From the NCBI GenBank assembly GCA_029962745.1, contig CM057152.1, forward strand, positions 25,090,766 through 25,154,765: DNA of 64,000 nt. The letters run 5' to 3'. Of this stretch, positions 23,653 to 34,894 are shown piece by piece. Origin of the DNA: Echinometra lucunter (taxonomy: Eukaryota; Echinodermata; Echinoidea; Camarodonta; Echinometridae). Within the stretch, counting starts at the first letter, position 1, and each line of letters begins with the position of its first letter. The notes below the pieces were generated by a model. The model was not told the origin of the DNA and searched no databases. It saw only the letters and a program-made list of their open reading frames with translations. Both the position numbers and the translations under genes were made by a program.

Positions 23653-26600
23653 ATACACCCAGGGCTGAGAGCCAAGCCCTGGGTGTCTCTTCAGCATCAG
23701 AGAGTTTTGAAAGGGGCTCTGGAAATGGAGAACGAAACATGCTCATTGGTATTTGCCCCACAAGCGTCATATTTATTAATGGGGTGGAACTCACTAGTGT
23801 GGTAGACTGTGGGTCTCAAGTCACAACCATCACTTCCAATTGCTTCCAGCGATCATTTCCGCCGTCGACCCTAAAGAAATTAAACTGGATTTCTCTTAGT
23901 GCAGCAAATGGGACAGATATTCCTTACTCTGGATATTTTGAGGCTGATGTGACTATTGCTGGCATTACAGTTCCGAAAAGAGGTATTCTAGTAACAAATA
24001 CATCACACAAACCAAAACATCCCATTTTGCTCGGAATGAATGTTCTGCAAGGTTTGCCAGGTGAGACCTTAGCAGCCGTAATTGGAGATGATGCGTCAGT
24101 TGTCACAAGCAAGAACTGGATCGACAAGAAAAGTACTGTGGGCCTTGTTCGTGTTGCTGGAAGAGGGAAGGTGAGAGTCCCAGCTCAATCAATACAAGCC
24201 ATAGAGGTGACAGGACCCACTTGTCCTACCCAAACTGCAGTAATTGTGGACCAGATTGTGCAAACTCCGAAGGGAATCATCCTCAGTCCGACTCTGGCTC
24301 ATTCGTGTAGGGGGAGAATAACTGTACAATTATACAATACCACAGATGAGGACATCTTCTTAAATCCCAGAACTCCAATTGGATCTCTTCAACTTGCATC
24401 GATGATCGATGACAATAGTGTCTTGTGTCAAAGAATGGTTGCAACTGGGGACCAACAAACTGATACAGGTGGAATGAAGCTGCTAGAGACACCTGGACTA
24501 CTATGGCAAGGACTGAGTGAGGAGCAGAGACAACAAGCAGAAGCCCTGTTGTTACGGAATAGTGATGTCTTTGCTGCCTCGGAAGAGGACTTGGGCCATA
24601 CGGAAATGGTAACCCACCAAGTCAGAACAGTAGATGAGGAGCCTGTTAAGCTTCCATACAGGCGTATCCCCCCATCCCAGCTGGAAGAAGTTAGAGAGCA
24701 TATCCGAAAGCTACTGGAGAAAAAGGTTATCAAAGAAAGTACAAGCCCTTATGCATCACCAATTGTATTGGTTCGAAAAAAAGATGGTTCATTGAGGCTA
24801 TGTGTGGACTACCGCAAATTGAATCAGAAAACTAGGAAAGATGCCTATCCAATACCAAGGACTGACGAATCAATGGATGCGTTACATGGTGCACAATGGT
24901 TTTCGACACTTGATCTCCTGTCGGGCTATCACCAAGTGGCTATGGATGAGAAGGACCAACACAAGACAAGCTTCACAACACCCTTTGGCTTATACGAATA
25001 TGTACGTATGCCTTTTGGATTGTGCAACGCGCCAGGAACATTCCAGCGTCTAATGCAAATTTGCCTTGGGGACCAGTTCTTCTCATCTGTCTTGTGCTAT
25101 CTGGACGACATATTAGTGTATTCGACTACCTTTGAAGAACACCTCGAAAGACTAGACCGTGTATTTGACAGACTTCGCAAGCATGGACTAAAGATCAAGC
25201 CCTCAAAATGTGAACTGTTCCGTCCAGAAGTGAGGTATTTGGGCCATAAAGTTTCAAGAGAGGGCGTGCAGACAGATCCGGACAAGATAGAGGTGGTGAG
25301 GAGTTGGCCAACACCAAGGAATCTGAAAGAGCTACGGTCTTTTCTGGGGTTCTGCTCCTTCTATCGACGATTTGTGAAAGGATTTTCACAGATTGCTGGC
25401 CCCCTGCACAGTCTGGTTGCCATCCAAGTTGAGAAGAGGAAAGAAAGAAAAACAACACCCTTTACGTGGGAACCAAAACACCAGGTGGCATTTGAGGAGC
25501 TCAAAGAGAAACTATGTCAACCGCCAGTGCTTGGATATGCAGACTTCACAAGACCATTTGAGCTCGAGGTTGATGCATGTCTACAGGGACTAGGAGCTGT
25601 TCTTTTCCAGAGGCAAGGTGGTAAGCGTCTGGTAATCGCTTATGCCAGTCGAACGCTCAGAGGTGCAGAGAAGAACATGGAAAGGTACTCCAGTATGAAG
25701 CTTGAACTACTGGGGATGAAATGGGCAATTTCAGAGAAATTCAGAGATTATCTTATCGGGAATACATTTACAGTGTTCACAGACAATAACCCTCTGGCTC
25801 ATCTTAACTCGGCGAAACTTGGGGCTGTAGAACAGCGATGGGTTGGCGCTCTCTCTGCATTCAACTTTGATGTACAATACAAACCTGGAGCGTCAAACAT
25901 GGTAGCGGATGGATTATCTCGTCGCCCCCATGCATCACCCGACATTGCAGAAGAGGCGATATATACTTCTGATGGTTGTTGTATGGTAGTGGGAGCTACT
26001 CGGTTGCCAGAGGAACTGCAGCACACTCATGTCTATTCCCAATCTATCCAAGACGAGGGAGAAATGCAGGATAATGAGGAACCTTCTCCTACGCCTGCCC
26101 CATTTCCGAACTATTCAAGGGAACAGTTGAAAGAATTTCAGCTTCGAGATCCAACTATCAGCAAATTCCGATACTACTGGGAGAGGAAAGAAAAGCCAAA
26201 CAGAGAACAGAGGGCTATAGAAGACGAAAGTGTAATACTTCTCTTGCGGCAGATGGAGAAGATAAGAGAAAAGGATGGTCTCTTATACAGAGTCTGTGAC
26301 TTTGAAAATGTTTGGCAGTTACTTCTACCCAGAGTACTCATCAAGGATGTACTAAAGGCTTGCCATGACCAGACAGGGCATCAAGCTGTGAAAAGAACTA
26401 CAAGCCTAGTCAGGAGTCGATGTTACTGGCCAAGGATGACAACACACATCAAAGATTGGTGTAATCAATGTGATCGATGTACCAAGGCGAAAAATCCACC
26501 AAGGATCAGGGAACCCATGAGGGGATTGACAGCTTCTCGCCCAAATGAATTGCTGGCTGTTGACTTCACTTTACTAGAACCAGACTCAACAGGGAAGGAA

Positions 26601-26879
26601 AATGTTCTTGTCATGACTGATGCATTTTCCAAATATTCATTGGCAGTCGCAACTAGGAATCAAACAGCTGAAACCACGGCGAAGGTACTTGTAAGAGAAT
26701 GGTTCAGCAAGTTTGGGGTGCCGCATCGACTCCATTCAGACCAGGGGCGCAATTTTGAGTCGTCGCTTATCCAATCCTTGTGTCGACAGTACGGAATCCA
26801 CAAATCACATACAACACCCTACCACCCAGAGGGTAATGGTCAAGCCGAGAGGTTTAACAGAACATTGCATGATTTATAA
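23574..26879 (+). CDS. pol: Gypsy Pol: protease, RT, RNase H, integrase (broken at 3' end)
   Basis: This frame overlaps gag in the -1 register. First Met is at 23739, but translation is expected by frameshifting. Counting from that Met: protease motif VVDCGSQ with Asp23, where Cys replaces the usual Ser/Thr; RT with VDYRKLN (~356-362), [10 protein letters not shown] (~391) and YLDD at 454-457; RNase H carboxylates D612, E656, D682 and D724; integrase zinc site H876-X4-H881 and C908-X2-C911; catalytic D942, D1001 and E1037 with exactly 35 residues between the last two (DD35E). The order PR-RT-RH-IN defines Ty3/Gypsy. The frame stops at TAA 26877-26879, just after the integrase core, by a one-base register change beside TATAAAAA. 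The rest continues in another frame. Confidence 0.93.
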   Translation, partial: ESSSWGQSTYTEGWTVKQSATATGKLNTPRAESQALGVSSASESFERGSGNGERNMLIGICPTSVIFINGVELTSVVDCGSQVTTITSNCFQRSFPPSTLKKLNWISLSAANGTDIPYSGYFEADVTIAGITVPKRGILVTNTSHKPKHPILLGMNVLQGLPGETLAAVIGDDASVVTSKNWIDKKSTVGLVRVAGRGKVRVPAQSIQAIEVTGPTCPTQTAVIVDQIVQTPKGIILSPTLAHSCRGRITVQLYNTTDEDIFLNPRTPIGSLQLASMIDDNSVLCQRMVATGDQQTDTGGMKLLETPGLLWQGLSEEQRQQAEALLLRNSDVFAASEEDLGHTEMVTHQVRTVDEEPVKLPYRRIPPSQLEEVREHIRKLLEKKVIKESTSPYASPIVLVRKKDGSLRLCVDYRKLNQKTRKDAYPIPRTDESMDALHGAQWFSTLDLLSGYHQVAMDEKDQHKTSFTTPFGLYEYVRMPFGLCNAPGTFQRLMQICLGDQFFSSVLCYLDDILVYSTTFEEHLERLDRVFDRLRKHGLKIKPSKCELFRPEVRYLGHKVSREGVQTDPDKIEVVRSWPTPRNLKELRSFLGFCSFYRRFVKGFSQIAGPLHSLVAIQVEKRKERKTTPFTWEPKHQVAFEELKEKLCQPPVLGYADFTRPFELEVDACLQGLGAVLFQRQGGKRLVIAYASRTLRGAEKNMERYSSMKLELLGMKWAISEKFRDYLIGNTFTVFTDNNPLAHLNSAKLGAVEQRWVGALSAFNFDVQYKPGASNMVADGLSRRPHASPDIAEEAIYTSDGCCMVVGATRLPEELQHTHVYSQSIQDEGEMQDNEEPSPTPAPFPNYSREQLKEFQLRDPTISKFRYYWERKEKPNREQRAIEDESVILLLRQMEKIREKDGLLYRVCDFENVWQLLLPRVLIKDVLKACHDQTGHQAVKRTTSLVRSRCYWPRMTTHIKDWCNQCDRCTKAKNPPRIREPMRGLTASRPNELLAVDFTLLEPDSTGKENVLVMTDAFSKYSLAVATRNQTAETTAKVLVREWFSKFGVPHRLHSDQGRNFESSLIQSLCRQYGIHKSHTTPYHPEGNGQAERFNRTLHDL
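23643..23686 (+). promoter_or_regulatory. -1 ribosomal frameshift signal (slippery site plus hairpin)
   Basis: The heptamer GGGAAAC at 23643-23649 is in the gag frame as G GGA AAC, a canonical X XXY YYZ site, and abuts the gag stop TGA. After a 5-nt spacer comes a perfect 12-bp stem: ACACCCAGGGCT (23655-23666), loop GAGAGCCA, then AGCCCTGGGTGT (23675-23686). The pol frame is exactly -1 to gag and is open from 23574, so it overlaps the end of gag. The same heptamer is used by some type-D retroviruses. Function is inferred from architecture, not shown. Confidence 0.85.
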
Positions 26880-27613
26880 AAACACTCCCTCCTGAAAGGA
26901 AACGTCGATGGTCAGAATTTCTTCCAGAAGTAATCTATGCCTACAATGCAACCCAGCATGCCTCAACTGGTTTCGCCCCTTTCTACATCATGTTTGGGAG
27001 GGATCCCAAACTTCCAGTTGACTTCCTACTGGGTGAAGAGTCGCAACATGACACTTCTAATGTGAATGACTGGCTGGCTAACCACACCAAGGTTCTACAA
27101 TGGGCTTACCAAAAAGCAGGGGAGAGACTTGATCATGAAGCAGCTTATCGCAAGGCACACTACGACAAATCTGCCAAAGAGAGACCACTGACTGTTGGCA
27201 CCAGAGTGTACCTAAGGAGCCATCCTCAAGGTAGACATAAAATTGCTGATGAGTGGCAATCAACAATATACAAGGTTGTATCCCAACCAGGAGAGGGAGC
27301 AGTCTATGTTATTGAGAAAGCAGATGGCAGTGGTGGTCCACGGACTGTCGACCGAAGGGAGCTAAAGGTGTGCCCAGTCAGGAAACAATCGGACCCTGTC
27401 ATTCCCAAAACCAAACGGGGGAGAACACGCAATACCCCCCAAGAGCAGACTGATAGCATTTCTGATGACTCCAGCTCAGCCATTGAAATAGTGGTGAGGG
27501 ATCTACCAGCCGAGTCCACTGACGAACAGCCTGAATTACATGTCTGGACCCCTGAACCAGAATCCAGTGATGAGGACGACCCCCCCCCCCTCCCCGTCTG
27601 CCCCAGAACTTAG
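26879..27613 (+). CDS. Gypsy integrase C-terminal region, shifted frame
   Basis: Continuation of integrase in the register -1 to the main pol frame. It includes VIYAYNATQHASTGFAPF and MFGRDPKLPVDFLL, conserved after the DDE core in Gypsy elements. It then has a chromatin/DNA-binding-like module (RVYLRSHPQGRHKIADEW) and an acidic Ser/Glu/Asp-rich tail. It ends in TAG at 27611-27613, just after a C-run. Confidence 0.85.
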   Translation, partial: KTLPPERKRRWSEFLPEVIYAYNATQHASTGFAPFYIMFGRDPKLPVDFLLGEESQHDTSNVNDWLANHTKVLQWAYQKAGERLDHEAAYRKAHYDKSAKERPLTVGTRVYLRSHPQGRHKIADEWQSTIYKVVSQPGEGAVYVIEKADGSGGPRTVDRRELKVCPVRKQSDPVIPKTKRGRTRNTPQEQTDSISDDSSSAIEIVVRDLPAESTDEQPELHVWTPEPESSDEDDPPPLPVCPRT

Positions 27614-27851
27614 GGAAGAGGATGACCCCCTTTCCCCACCTCCACGTCTACGTCGAAGCCTGAGGCCGACGAAAGGGAAACACCGCAATCCTCTCCGTTT
27701 ACCTCGGTCTGCAGCGACAGTTAACGTCATTAATGGTAATGCTAGAGTAAAGCCCAGAGCACAGAACGAACATAGTAGAGTTTTGATTGACAGACTCCAA
27801 AGTGGTATTAATCGCCAGTTACATTGGGATGAAACCTCTACGTCATATTAA
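27575..27851 (+). CDS. Gypsy Pol tail after C-run, third frame
   Basis: After the poly-C run at ~27580-27592 the coding character continues in another frame: SPSAPELREEDDPLS and then RRSLRPTKGKHRNP, a basic ending common in Gypsy integrases. It stops at 27849-27851. The register change sits in the homopolymer, so it may be a sequencing or assembly length error. Confidence 0.7.
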
Positions 27852-28178
27852 TAGCAACTTTTACTACCTGATATGGAACTATTATTGGAGAAAATGGTTG
27901 GAATCTTGTGGACGATATCAGCGTTTGCGAACAAAACTTTAATCAATGCTATTGAAGAAAACAGTGGTAGTGGGAATATTGATTGATGAGATGTGTTTGT
28001 GAACACACACACATTAATTATAGTTTTGTTGTTTTCATACAGATTTAGGAAAGAAATGTATTTAAAGTTGGAGAAGAATAAGTTTGGATGCATATCTGAA
28101 GAAGTATATGTTTACTTTGAGACAAGGACAAAGTTATACTGTACATGTATTTTGGTACCTAGTATGCAACTATATGAA

Positions 28179-28226
<48 letters not shown>

Positions 28227-28300
28227 TTATTGTTCATGAGTTTTGTTTAAGTTACATATTATTATCAGAATTATGCCAAGTTTGAGGACAAACTTGAATT
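27852..28300 (+). other. Gypsy 3' untranslated region with A42 tract
   Basis: No envelope-like ORF is present. A pure A run of ~42 bases (28182-28223) lies between the end of pol and the polypurine tract, which is unusual for an LTR element. Confidence 0.7.
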
Positions 28301-28314
28301 TTAGCAGGGGAGAT
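28301..28314 (+). other. Polypurine tract
   Basis: TTAGCAGGGGAGAT abuts the right LTR. A purine-rich run at this place primes plus-strand DNA synthesis in LTR elements. Confidence 0.75.
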
Positions 28315-28690
28315 TGTGAGGGGATGAGAAATAACCCTTCTTTATAATGCAAATCAGTCAGGTACAAAAGGAATGTAGCTAAAGAGGAGCGATATGCTCC
28401 AGTGGACATACACTCACTGCATGCAGGAAGAAGCTCATACTTGCGTGAGCAGATGTGGCTGTAGCTGCATGTGCCTACATGAAGTGGTAATCGATGTCTC
28501 ATCCTGATATTCTTGATGTATATAGTTGATTTTGGACACCTTAATATCAACTGAAGTGAACTCAGTCAAGGGTCTTCTACCCTCTTTTGTTTGATTTGGA
28601 CATGATGAAATAAAGCTTGGCCTCATACCCAATAGAACCGCAAAAACAACTGCTTCGTCTGATTTATGACTTTGAAATCTTATCCTCACA
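28315..28690 (+). repeat. 3' LTR
   Basis: 376 bp and identical by eye to the left LTR, including the octamer and the AATAAA at 28609-28614. It is followed by CTAG at 28691-28694. Confidence 0.93.
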
Positions 28691-29158
28691 CTAGTATGAG
28701 TTACCCAAGGCTCACCATTCATTTCATACTTAGTCTTTCTTGCAGATTTCCTATTAGTTTATCTTTAAGTCTAGCTTCATACATTTTCTTCAGATCTTCT
28801 CTATTTTCCCCATCTGCTTGAATGTGGGCAATCAATCTACCGTTTTTGATTTCGGAGTTTACTTTCTCCGCTCTGAGATTCTGTATTACACTGTTCAGTT
28901 TGTCAGCTTCTTTTCTATGCTCATCATTTAGTCTTCTGTTCTTACTCAGGCTATTCTGTTCTATTTACTTCATTTGTTTTTTGTTTTTCTTTCTTTTTCG
29001 TTTACCAGTTTCTCTAATGTGGGGTTCTCATTGGTTTGATTCGTTTTGTGTTTACATTTTTCTTGTTGGAGTTTTTCTATGAGGTTTCCATGCATCTCAC
29101 AGGTTCTGTTGTTCTGGACGATGACTTTAGAAATGGTTTTTGTTAAGTTAACGATGAC
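28691..29158 (-). pseudogene. LINE ORF1 coiled-coil fragment, split by the Gypsy element
   Basis: Minus-strand frames give CEMHGNLIEKLQQEK and, after a frameshift near 28975, NSLSKNRRLNDEHRKEADKL followed by further E/K/L/N heptads, typical of a coiled coil. The next frame reads MNGEPWVTHTS and stays open through CTAG into the fragment at 22226 and below when the Gypsy element is removed. I infer a single older element: coiled-coil/SGNH-like ORF1 plus RT, of the L2/CR1 group. Confidence 0.5.
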
Positions 29159-29300
29159 CAGGGGAGCGTTTCATGAAAGGACTTGGATGTTTTATCCGAC
29201 AGTTGCCATAGTAACGATGCTTCTCAGCCAATCAAAATCAAGGAAAGATGTCAGATCTGACAACTTGTCAGACAACAAATGTTGATGAAATGCTCCCCTG
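29159..29300. mobile_element. Short MITE with CAGGGGAGCRTTTCAT ends
   Basis: The terminal inverted repeats CAGGGGAGCGTTTCAT and ATGAAATGCTCCCCTG enclose ~110 bp. A second, inverted copy is at 34735-34894. No certain target duplication is visible. Confidence 0.7.
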
Positions 29301-29761
29301 TTCCATTGTGTCCAGGCGGGTGCTAAGAACTGCGAAATGAACTGCGAAATGATCCATACTGTCGTTGGGCTCATTGATGACATCATCATCTGGGTGGGAG
29401 GGCGAAACATAACATGAGGACCTGTAGTCATCTGCAGAGCACTAGTAGTCTCCTTCCCAGAAGTCGCCTCGTCTGAATGAGTAGGGCCCGAATCAGAGAT
29501 TGTAGCTTCTTTTCCACCAATAGGGTCCTCATTAGGCAGACTGTTGAGGACGTCCATATCCACGTCGCTGATGGGATCTTCGACGACGTCAACGTTGGTA
29601 TTGTTCTCGTTGGTCGAGGCTTCCTGGATTCGGTCATCATCCAGGGTTTGTTGCTCATTGATCAGCTCACCGGCCTTCTCTGTGAGTTGTTCATGCGTGT
29701 TGTCATTAGTGGTGTCACCATTGTTCTCGGCAGTACATAATACCCATGGTTCGAATACCAT
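29301..29761 (-). CDS. Acidic unassigned ORF fragment
   Basis: An open minus-strand stretch rich in Asp, Glu, Asn and Thr (for example NVDVVEDPISDVDMDVLNSL). It runs downstream into the MITE at 29300. It has no known motif. It lies in the same strand and order as the split LINE ORF1, so it could be that ORF's N-terminal acidic part. An unrelated chance ORF is also possible. Confidence 0.3.
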
Positions 29762-32164
29762 GTGTGCAGGATTTCAGACAAAGTAGAACCATGTGTGAAA
29801 TTGCCCCGACATGCGTGGCGACAAGGGTAAAAAAAGAAATTGAGTATACATTCCTAACAGTAATAAAAAATGCCAGAGATTTTTTTTTTTACTTTTGGCA
29901 ATTTAGTTCAACTACTGTAAGCCAGTGAAGTTTCCAGGGACAGACCAGTGTACTCCCCATTAAATAGCTACAGTGTAGTTGGTAATAGGTTGAAGGCTGA
30001 AAGAAGCTGTAAAATTTTATGAGTAGGATTTTCCCTCATGGTCATAGAGAGAAGAGAAAGAGAGAGAGAGAGGAAGATACTGAGAGGGGAAGAGAGAGTG
30101 AGAGAGGGAGAGAATGTGATGTGGTCACTTGATGTAATCAGTGACCACATTGCTGACAAATTCTGAACAGGTACCACATGTATCCATCCATATGAGTAAA
30201 AGTGTACATGGCTAGAAAAAATACTTGTGAATGCACAGGCTTATTTAATTTCCACTCTCCTGCTCTCCCATATCTTGTAAGTTGTATTTACTGATATAGA
30301 GCTTCAGAGCTCCTAGTGGTGCAAGTGTCTCCACTATAAGTCTCCGCTTTGGGTCACGCTCCCATATCCCGCGATTCGCACGGGAAGGGGAATCCCCCCA
30401 CCCACCCTCATCCTCAGGAGTGGCAGCACATGTCCTTGACATGTGCCGACATGTGTGGAATTTTTTCTGGCGAGAACACTGGGTGTCACCATCTTTAGTT
30501 GACCAGGATTAAATCAAATGCTTACACGGATTAATTCCTCTTCACACCAGCGGTGAAAGAGTTTGCCTTGAATGAGGATCTTTCCCGTTGTGGTATATAC
30601 AGTGATGTGATACAATACAACACCTTCACCATCAATCTCCTGAACAACGAACTTATAGATCGTCTCGAGATAGAAGCCTTTGTCCTATTGATGCAATCCG
30701 AAGGTGGATTCTTTTCGCTGATGTTACAAAGCAAGTGCAGTTAGCGTTCTTTCTGTATAGGTTTAAGTCTATGTCCTCGTAAGGAATGGCTTTTCCCGAT
30801 GCACTCTCTATCTATCTCTGTTTGAGTTTGTTGACATAGATGAGAAGACGGCATTTTAACTTCTGTTCTGAGCTTCGAAATACTTATTATTTCAGTTCTG
30901 TATACATATAACATGAAAGTTTAGGGGTATTAATCATAGATCTGATATTCGGAACGTTCCCTTTATGGTGATAACCATATAGTGATCAGACCCCGGGGAT
31001 CAAACATTTAAGAATTTGCTCTCAAATATAGCCTATAATTGCAAGTTTCGTTTCTCTTTTGTAAAGTGCTTAGTCGGTAATGTTCCAGCAGATTGAGTAA
31101 TCTTATAGTTATTAGCGTTGATTTTGATAAGATAAGTACGGATAATATTGTCGACAAGTAGTAGTTCAAATTACTCACAGAATGATGTACAAGTAGGAAG
31201 GTATGAAACTATTCTCATATCTACTAGTATTAGTCTTACACTTAGGCAAGCAGAGATCTTTTCTACTTCTCAGGGAATATCTAGTTTCCTTTTTAGCCGG
31301 TAAGAGACAGTTCAGCTTATGACGGGGATTTTGTATTTGGGTGAACAGTTTAAGGCAGAGATCAGATAAAAATTCAAGATCAAGGAACGAAATTGCCTCA
31401 TTGTATGACAATTCCGGAGTAATGATCCTAAGAGCTCTCTTCTGAATCGATTCTAAGATATCAGTCTGTTCTTTGGTCAAACCTCCATGAAATACCTTCC
31501 ATGCATATTCTAAGACTGATCGAATACATGCTACATAATATCTGCACATATCAACCCGATTTAAACCTGCTCTTCTTAAGGACGTTCCACAGTTAAAATG
31601 AAATCCTTGTCATTTTCTCCAAATTTTGCATAGAGTTACTTTGGTACCTTTGTCGGCCAAAAATGCAAAAAATAATATAGGTTCATGTGCATATTTTTTT
31701 CTCTACGGGACTTTGAAGTTGTCATAATTGGATGGCAGATAAAATGATGCAATCAAGAGATTCAGGCCTCTATTAGACCTCACAATTTCGACAATTGAGT
31801 ATAAATCACTTTTACTCTGTCAGAACCCTATTAAACTTCATCAAACCTTCCAGATTTGTAGTGAAATATATGACAAAGGTGGAAAGACTGTTTAAACTGG
31901 GCCATCTGTACTTCTCTTTAAACTAGCAGCGCCCTCATGTGGGGAAAATGGTGCCAAAAAGGATAAAAAACATAATCTTAGAGGCTTGGAATCCACACGA
32001 AAAATAAAAAGGACAGTTTAAGCTGCACTTTATTCAAAATCCATGTCATTTTCATGAAAATTTGCAAAGTTGTAGAGGAATGCCTACTTAAGGGGTAAAC
32101 ACATTAAAAAAGGAGGGATCATGTGCTCGTTTTCAAGCTGTTGGCGCTCTAATGGCTGATAATC

Positions 32165-33590
32165 GGCTTGAAAACCCAAAAAATGCGCCCAAAACATGCA
32201 AAAGGCTGAGAATCTAATCCTAAATACGGCCGATTTAATGGTCCCAAACATTCAAAACCCATCTCATATTCGTCTTTCTCTCTAGAATTGTAGAGGAAAG
32301 TATACTGAAGAGATTAAAACATTTAAAAAGTGGGGTCCATGTGTTTGTTTTTGAACTATCGTCGCCCTTATATTTGCAAATTGGCTTGAAAACCACAAAA
32401 ACGCACCAAAAACGTGCAAAAGGCTGAGAATCTAATCCAAAATACGGCCGATTCAATTTTATGGTCCCAAACATTCAAAACCCATGTCATGTTCGTCTTT
32501 CTCTCTAGAATTGTAGAGGAAAGTATACTGAAGAGATTAAAACATTTAAAAAGTGGGGTCCGTGTGTTGTGTTTTTGAACTATCGTCGCCCTTATTTGCA
32601 AATTGGCTTGAAAACCACAAAAACGCGCCAAAAACATGCAAAAGGCTGAGAATCGAATCCAAAATACGGCTGATTCAGTTTTATGGTCCCAAGCATTCAA
32701 AACCCATGTCATGTTCGTTTTTCTCTCTAGAATTGTAGAGGAAAGTATACTGAAGAGATTAAAACATTTAAAAAGTGGGGTCCATGTGTTTGTTTTTGAA
32801 CTATCGTCGCCCTAATATTTGCAAATTGGCTTGAAAACCACAAAAACGCACCAAAAACATGCAAAAGGCTGAGAATCTAATCCAAAATACGGCCAATTCA
32901 ATTTTATGGTCCAAACATTCAAAACCCATGTCATGTTCGTCTTTCTCTCTACAATTTTATAGAGGAAAGTATACTGAAGAGATTAAAACATTTAAAAAGT
33001 GGGGTCCATGTGTTGTGTTTTAGAACTATCGTCGCCCTAATATTTGCGAATTGGCTTGAAAACCACAAAAACGCACCAAAAACATGCAAAAGGCTGAGAA
33101 TCTAATCCAAAATACGGCCGATTCAATTTTATGGTCCCAAACATTCAAAACCCATGTCATGTTCATCTTTCTCTCTAGATTTGTAGAGGAAAGTATACTG
33201 AAGAGATTAAAACATTTAAAAAGTGGGGTCCATGTGTTTGTTTTTGAACTATCATCGCCCTTATATTTGCGAATTGGCTTGAAAACCACAAAAACGCGCC
33301 AAAAACATGCAAAAGGCTGAGAATCTAATCCAAAATACGGCTGATTCAATTTTACGGTCCCAAACATTAAAAACCCATGTCATGTTAATCTTTCTCTCTA
33401 GAGGAAAGTATACTGAAGAGATTAAAACATTAGAGGAAAGTGTACTGAAGAGATTAAAACATTAAAAAAGTGGGGTCCATTTGCCTGTTTTTGAAGTATC
33501 GTTGCCCTAATAGTTGCGAATTGATTTGACACCACAATATGCGCCAAAAACATGCAAAAGGCTGAGAATCTACACTGAAAACGAAAGTTG
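32165..33590. repeat. Tandem array of about seven ~223-bp units
   Basis: GGCTTGAAAACCAC-like starts occur at 32165, 32382, 32605, 32828, 33053, 33276 and (diverged) 33523, giving spacings of 217-247. Each unit carries GGCTGAGAATC, TATGGTCCCAAACATTC, TCTTTCTCTCTAGA and GTATACTGAAGAGATTAAAA. ORFs on both strands repeat with the unit and are not genes. Confidence 0.92.
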
Positions 33591-34734
33591 GTCAAATGAC
33601 TAAAAAGATTAGACATTCACTATGTCTTATTTGACTAAGAAATAATTAGTCATTTGTTCTTAAACTGAGTAATATTAATTAGTCACCCAAATTATGTCTT
33701 ATTTGAGTAATCCTGGAAATGATTAATATTGCATGAGAAATAATTGGTCCGTAAATAGTCCTACACTGAAATCAGTTAGTCTTATATTAGTCTTTCATTA
33801 GTCTTTTTACTAACCATTTGCTAGTCAATGATGACATGACGTGGTGCTGAGGTAAGCTGTCAGTCATGGGAACTAATTTCACACATGCATATTCAAACTT
33901 TATATATACTTTTTAAAACAATGGCTGTTCTTGACACCCTGAATGCTTGTCACAGGCTTGACTCACATAGCAACAAGTAGTGTATGCAAACTTGATTCCA
34001 AGTCATTTTTGTAGTTGATAGACCTGTTTACTAACATATTCAAATTTTATGCATACCTTTCAATCAGGCGTTGTTGTTGACCACCGGAAAGTTTGCCAAA
34101 GGCTTTCAAGACAGAGCAACAAGATTAGTAATGTTACCCAAGTAGGCAAGTACTAGTGTTTGTTCATTACTAACAGGTTTAAGGAATATCTCCTTACAGT
34201 GCAGACATCTGGTCCAGATTTTCCTGAGATTATATAAACACTTTTCATTGGACTTCTCAATTAAACACAGGAATGATGCCTGCAGAAATAGGTAAAAAAT
34301 ATCCCCTCAGGTATGCAGTATTCAGTTTTCTGAGAGTAGGTCCTCCAAAAGAGGGGTTTTCCCACTAAAGAAAGCACACGAAATGCGAATCGCGAACAAT
34401 ACTCGCCGATTCACATTACATTTCATTACACAATGCTATTGTTATTTGAACATAATCACGGTGACCACCTAATTTGCCATTAGACAACCTAACAAATTGT
34501 ATTAGTTGCCTGCTGGCATCCAGTGAAAAAAGTGAAGTGAGAGCCCTGTGAATCTTTACTAAAGCTTTAGACAGGCTTTACAGTCGATTGTAATTGTTAC
34601 CATATATCATGACGAATGTAAATCTGGTCAATTTTGTAAACCTAAACCAGCGAGAGCTAGCTGCTGTGCTCCAGGCCGGCCAGGTCTGCAGGCTCGGTGT
34701 TGCATCTGCACTGTGATGCACTGTGAGCAATGAT

Positions 34735-34894
34735 CTGGGGAGCGTTTAATCAACATATGTTGTCTGACAAGTGGTCAGATCTGACATCTTTTCTTGATTT
34801 TGATTGGCTGAGAAGCATCATTACTATGGCAACTGTCGGATAAAACAGACTTTGTCAGATAAAACATCAGACAGGTCCTTTCATGAAACGCTCT
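34735..34894. mobile_element. Second copy of the 29.2-kb MITE, inverted
   Basis: Reads as the reverse complement of the 29159-29300 element (GTCTGACAAGTGGTCAGATC, then GGCAACTGTCGGATAAAACA) with ~25 extra bp near one end. It is nested in the 3.4-kb TTAA element. Confidence 0.7.

Larger units (their letters stand above)
22227..28690 (+). mobile_element. Full-length Ty3/Gypsy LTR retrotransposon (6464 bp)
   Basis: This is a complete structure: two 376-bp LTRs identical by eye and starting TGTGAGG and ending CCTCACA, a primer-binding site, gag, a -1 shifted pol (protease, RT, RNase H, integrase), a polypurine tract and a CTAG target duplication. No envelope gene is present. Identical LTRs imply a recent insertion. 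The coding region nevertheless carries one in-frame stop and two single-base breaks beside short homopolymers, so this copy as read would not make full proteins unless those are assembly errors. It lies sense to the host gene inside a NEPRO intron and splits an older LINE. Confidence 0.93.

Noticed and set aside
23655..23691. H-type pseudoknot formed by loop AGAG (23668-23671) and CTCT (23687-23690) after the frameshift hairpin
   Set aside because: The second stem would begin directly after the 12-bp stem, leaving no linker to span it, so the fold is sterically unlikely. The plain hairpin is the better model.
27852..28250. Envelope gene of the Gypsy element
   Set aside because: Only short ORFs ending in the A run. 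No signal peptide, Cys pattern or membrane anchor.
29733..29765. Polymerase III B box (GGTTCGAATAC) near 29740
   Set aside because: No A box at the right distance. The palindrome CATGGT..ACCATG is short enough to be chance.
32235..33616. Series of similar ~100-residue ORFs on both strands
   Set aside because: They repeat with the 223-bp tandem unit and have no start, codon or domain logic.
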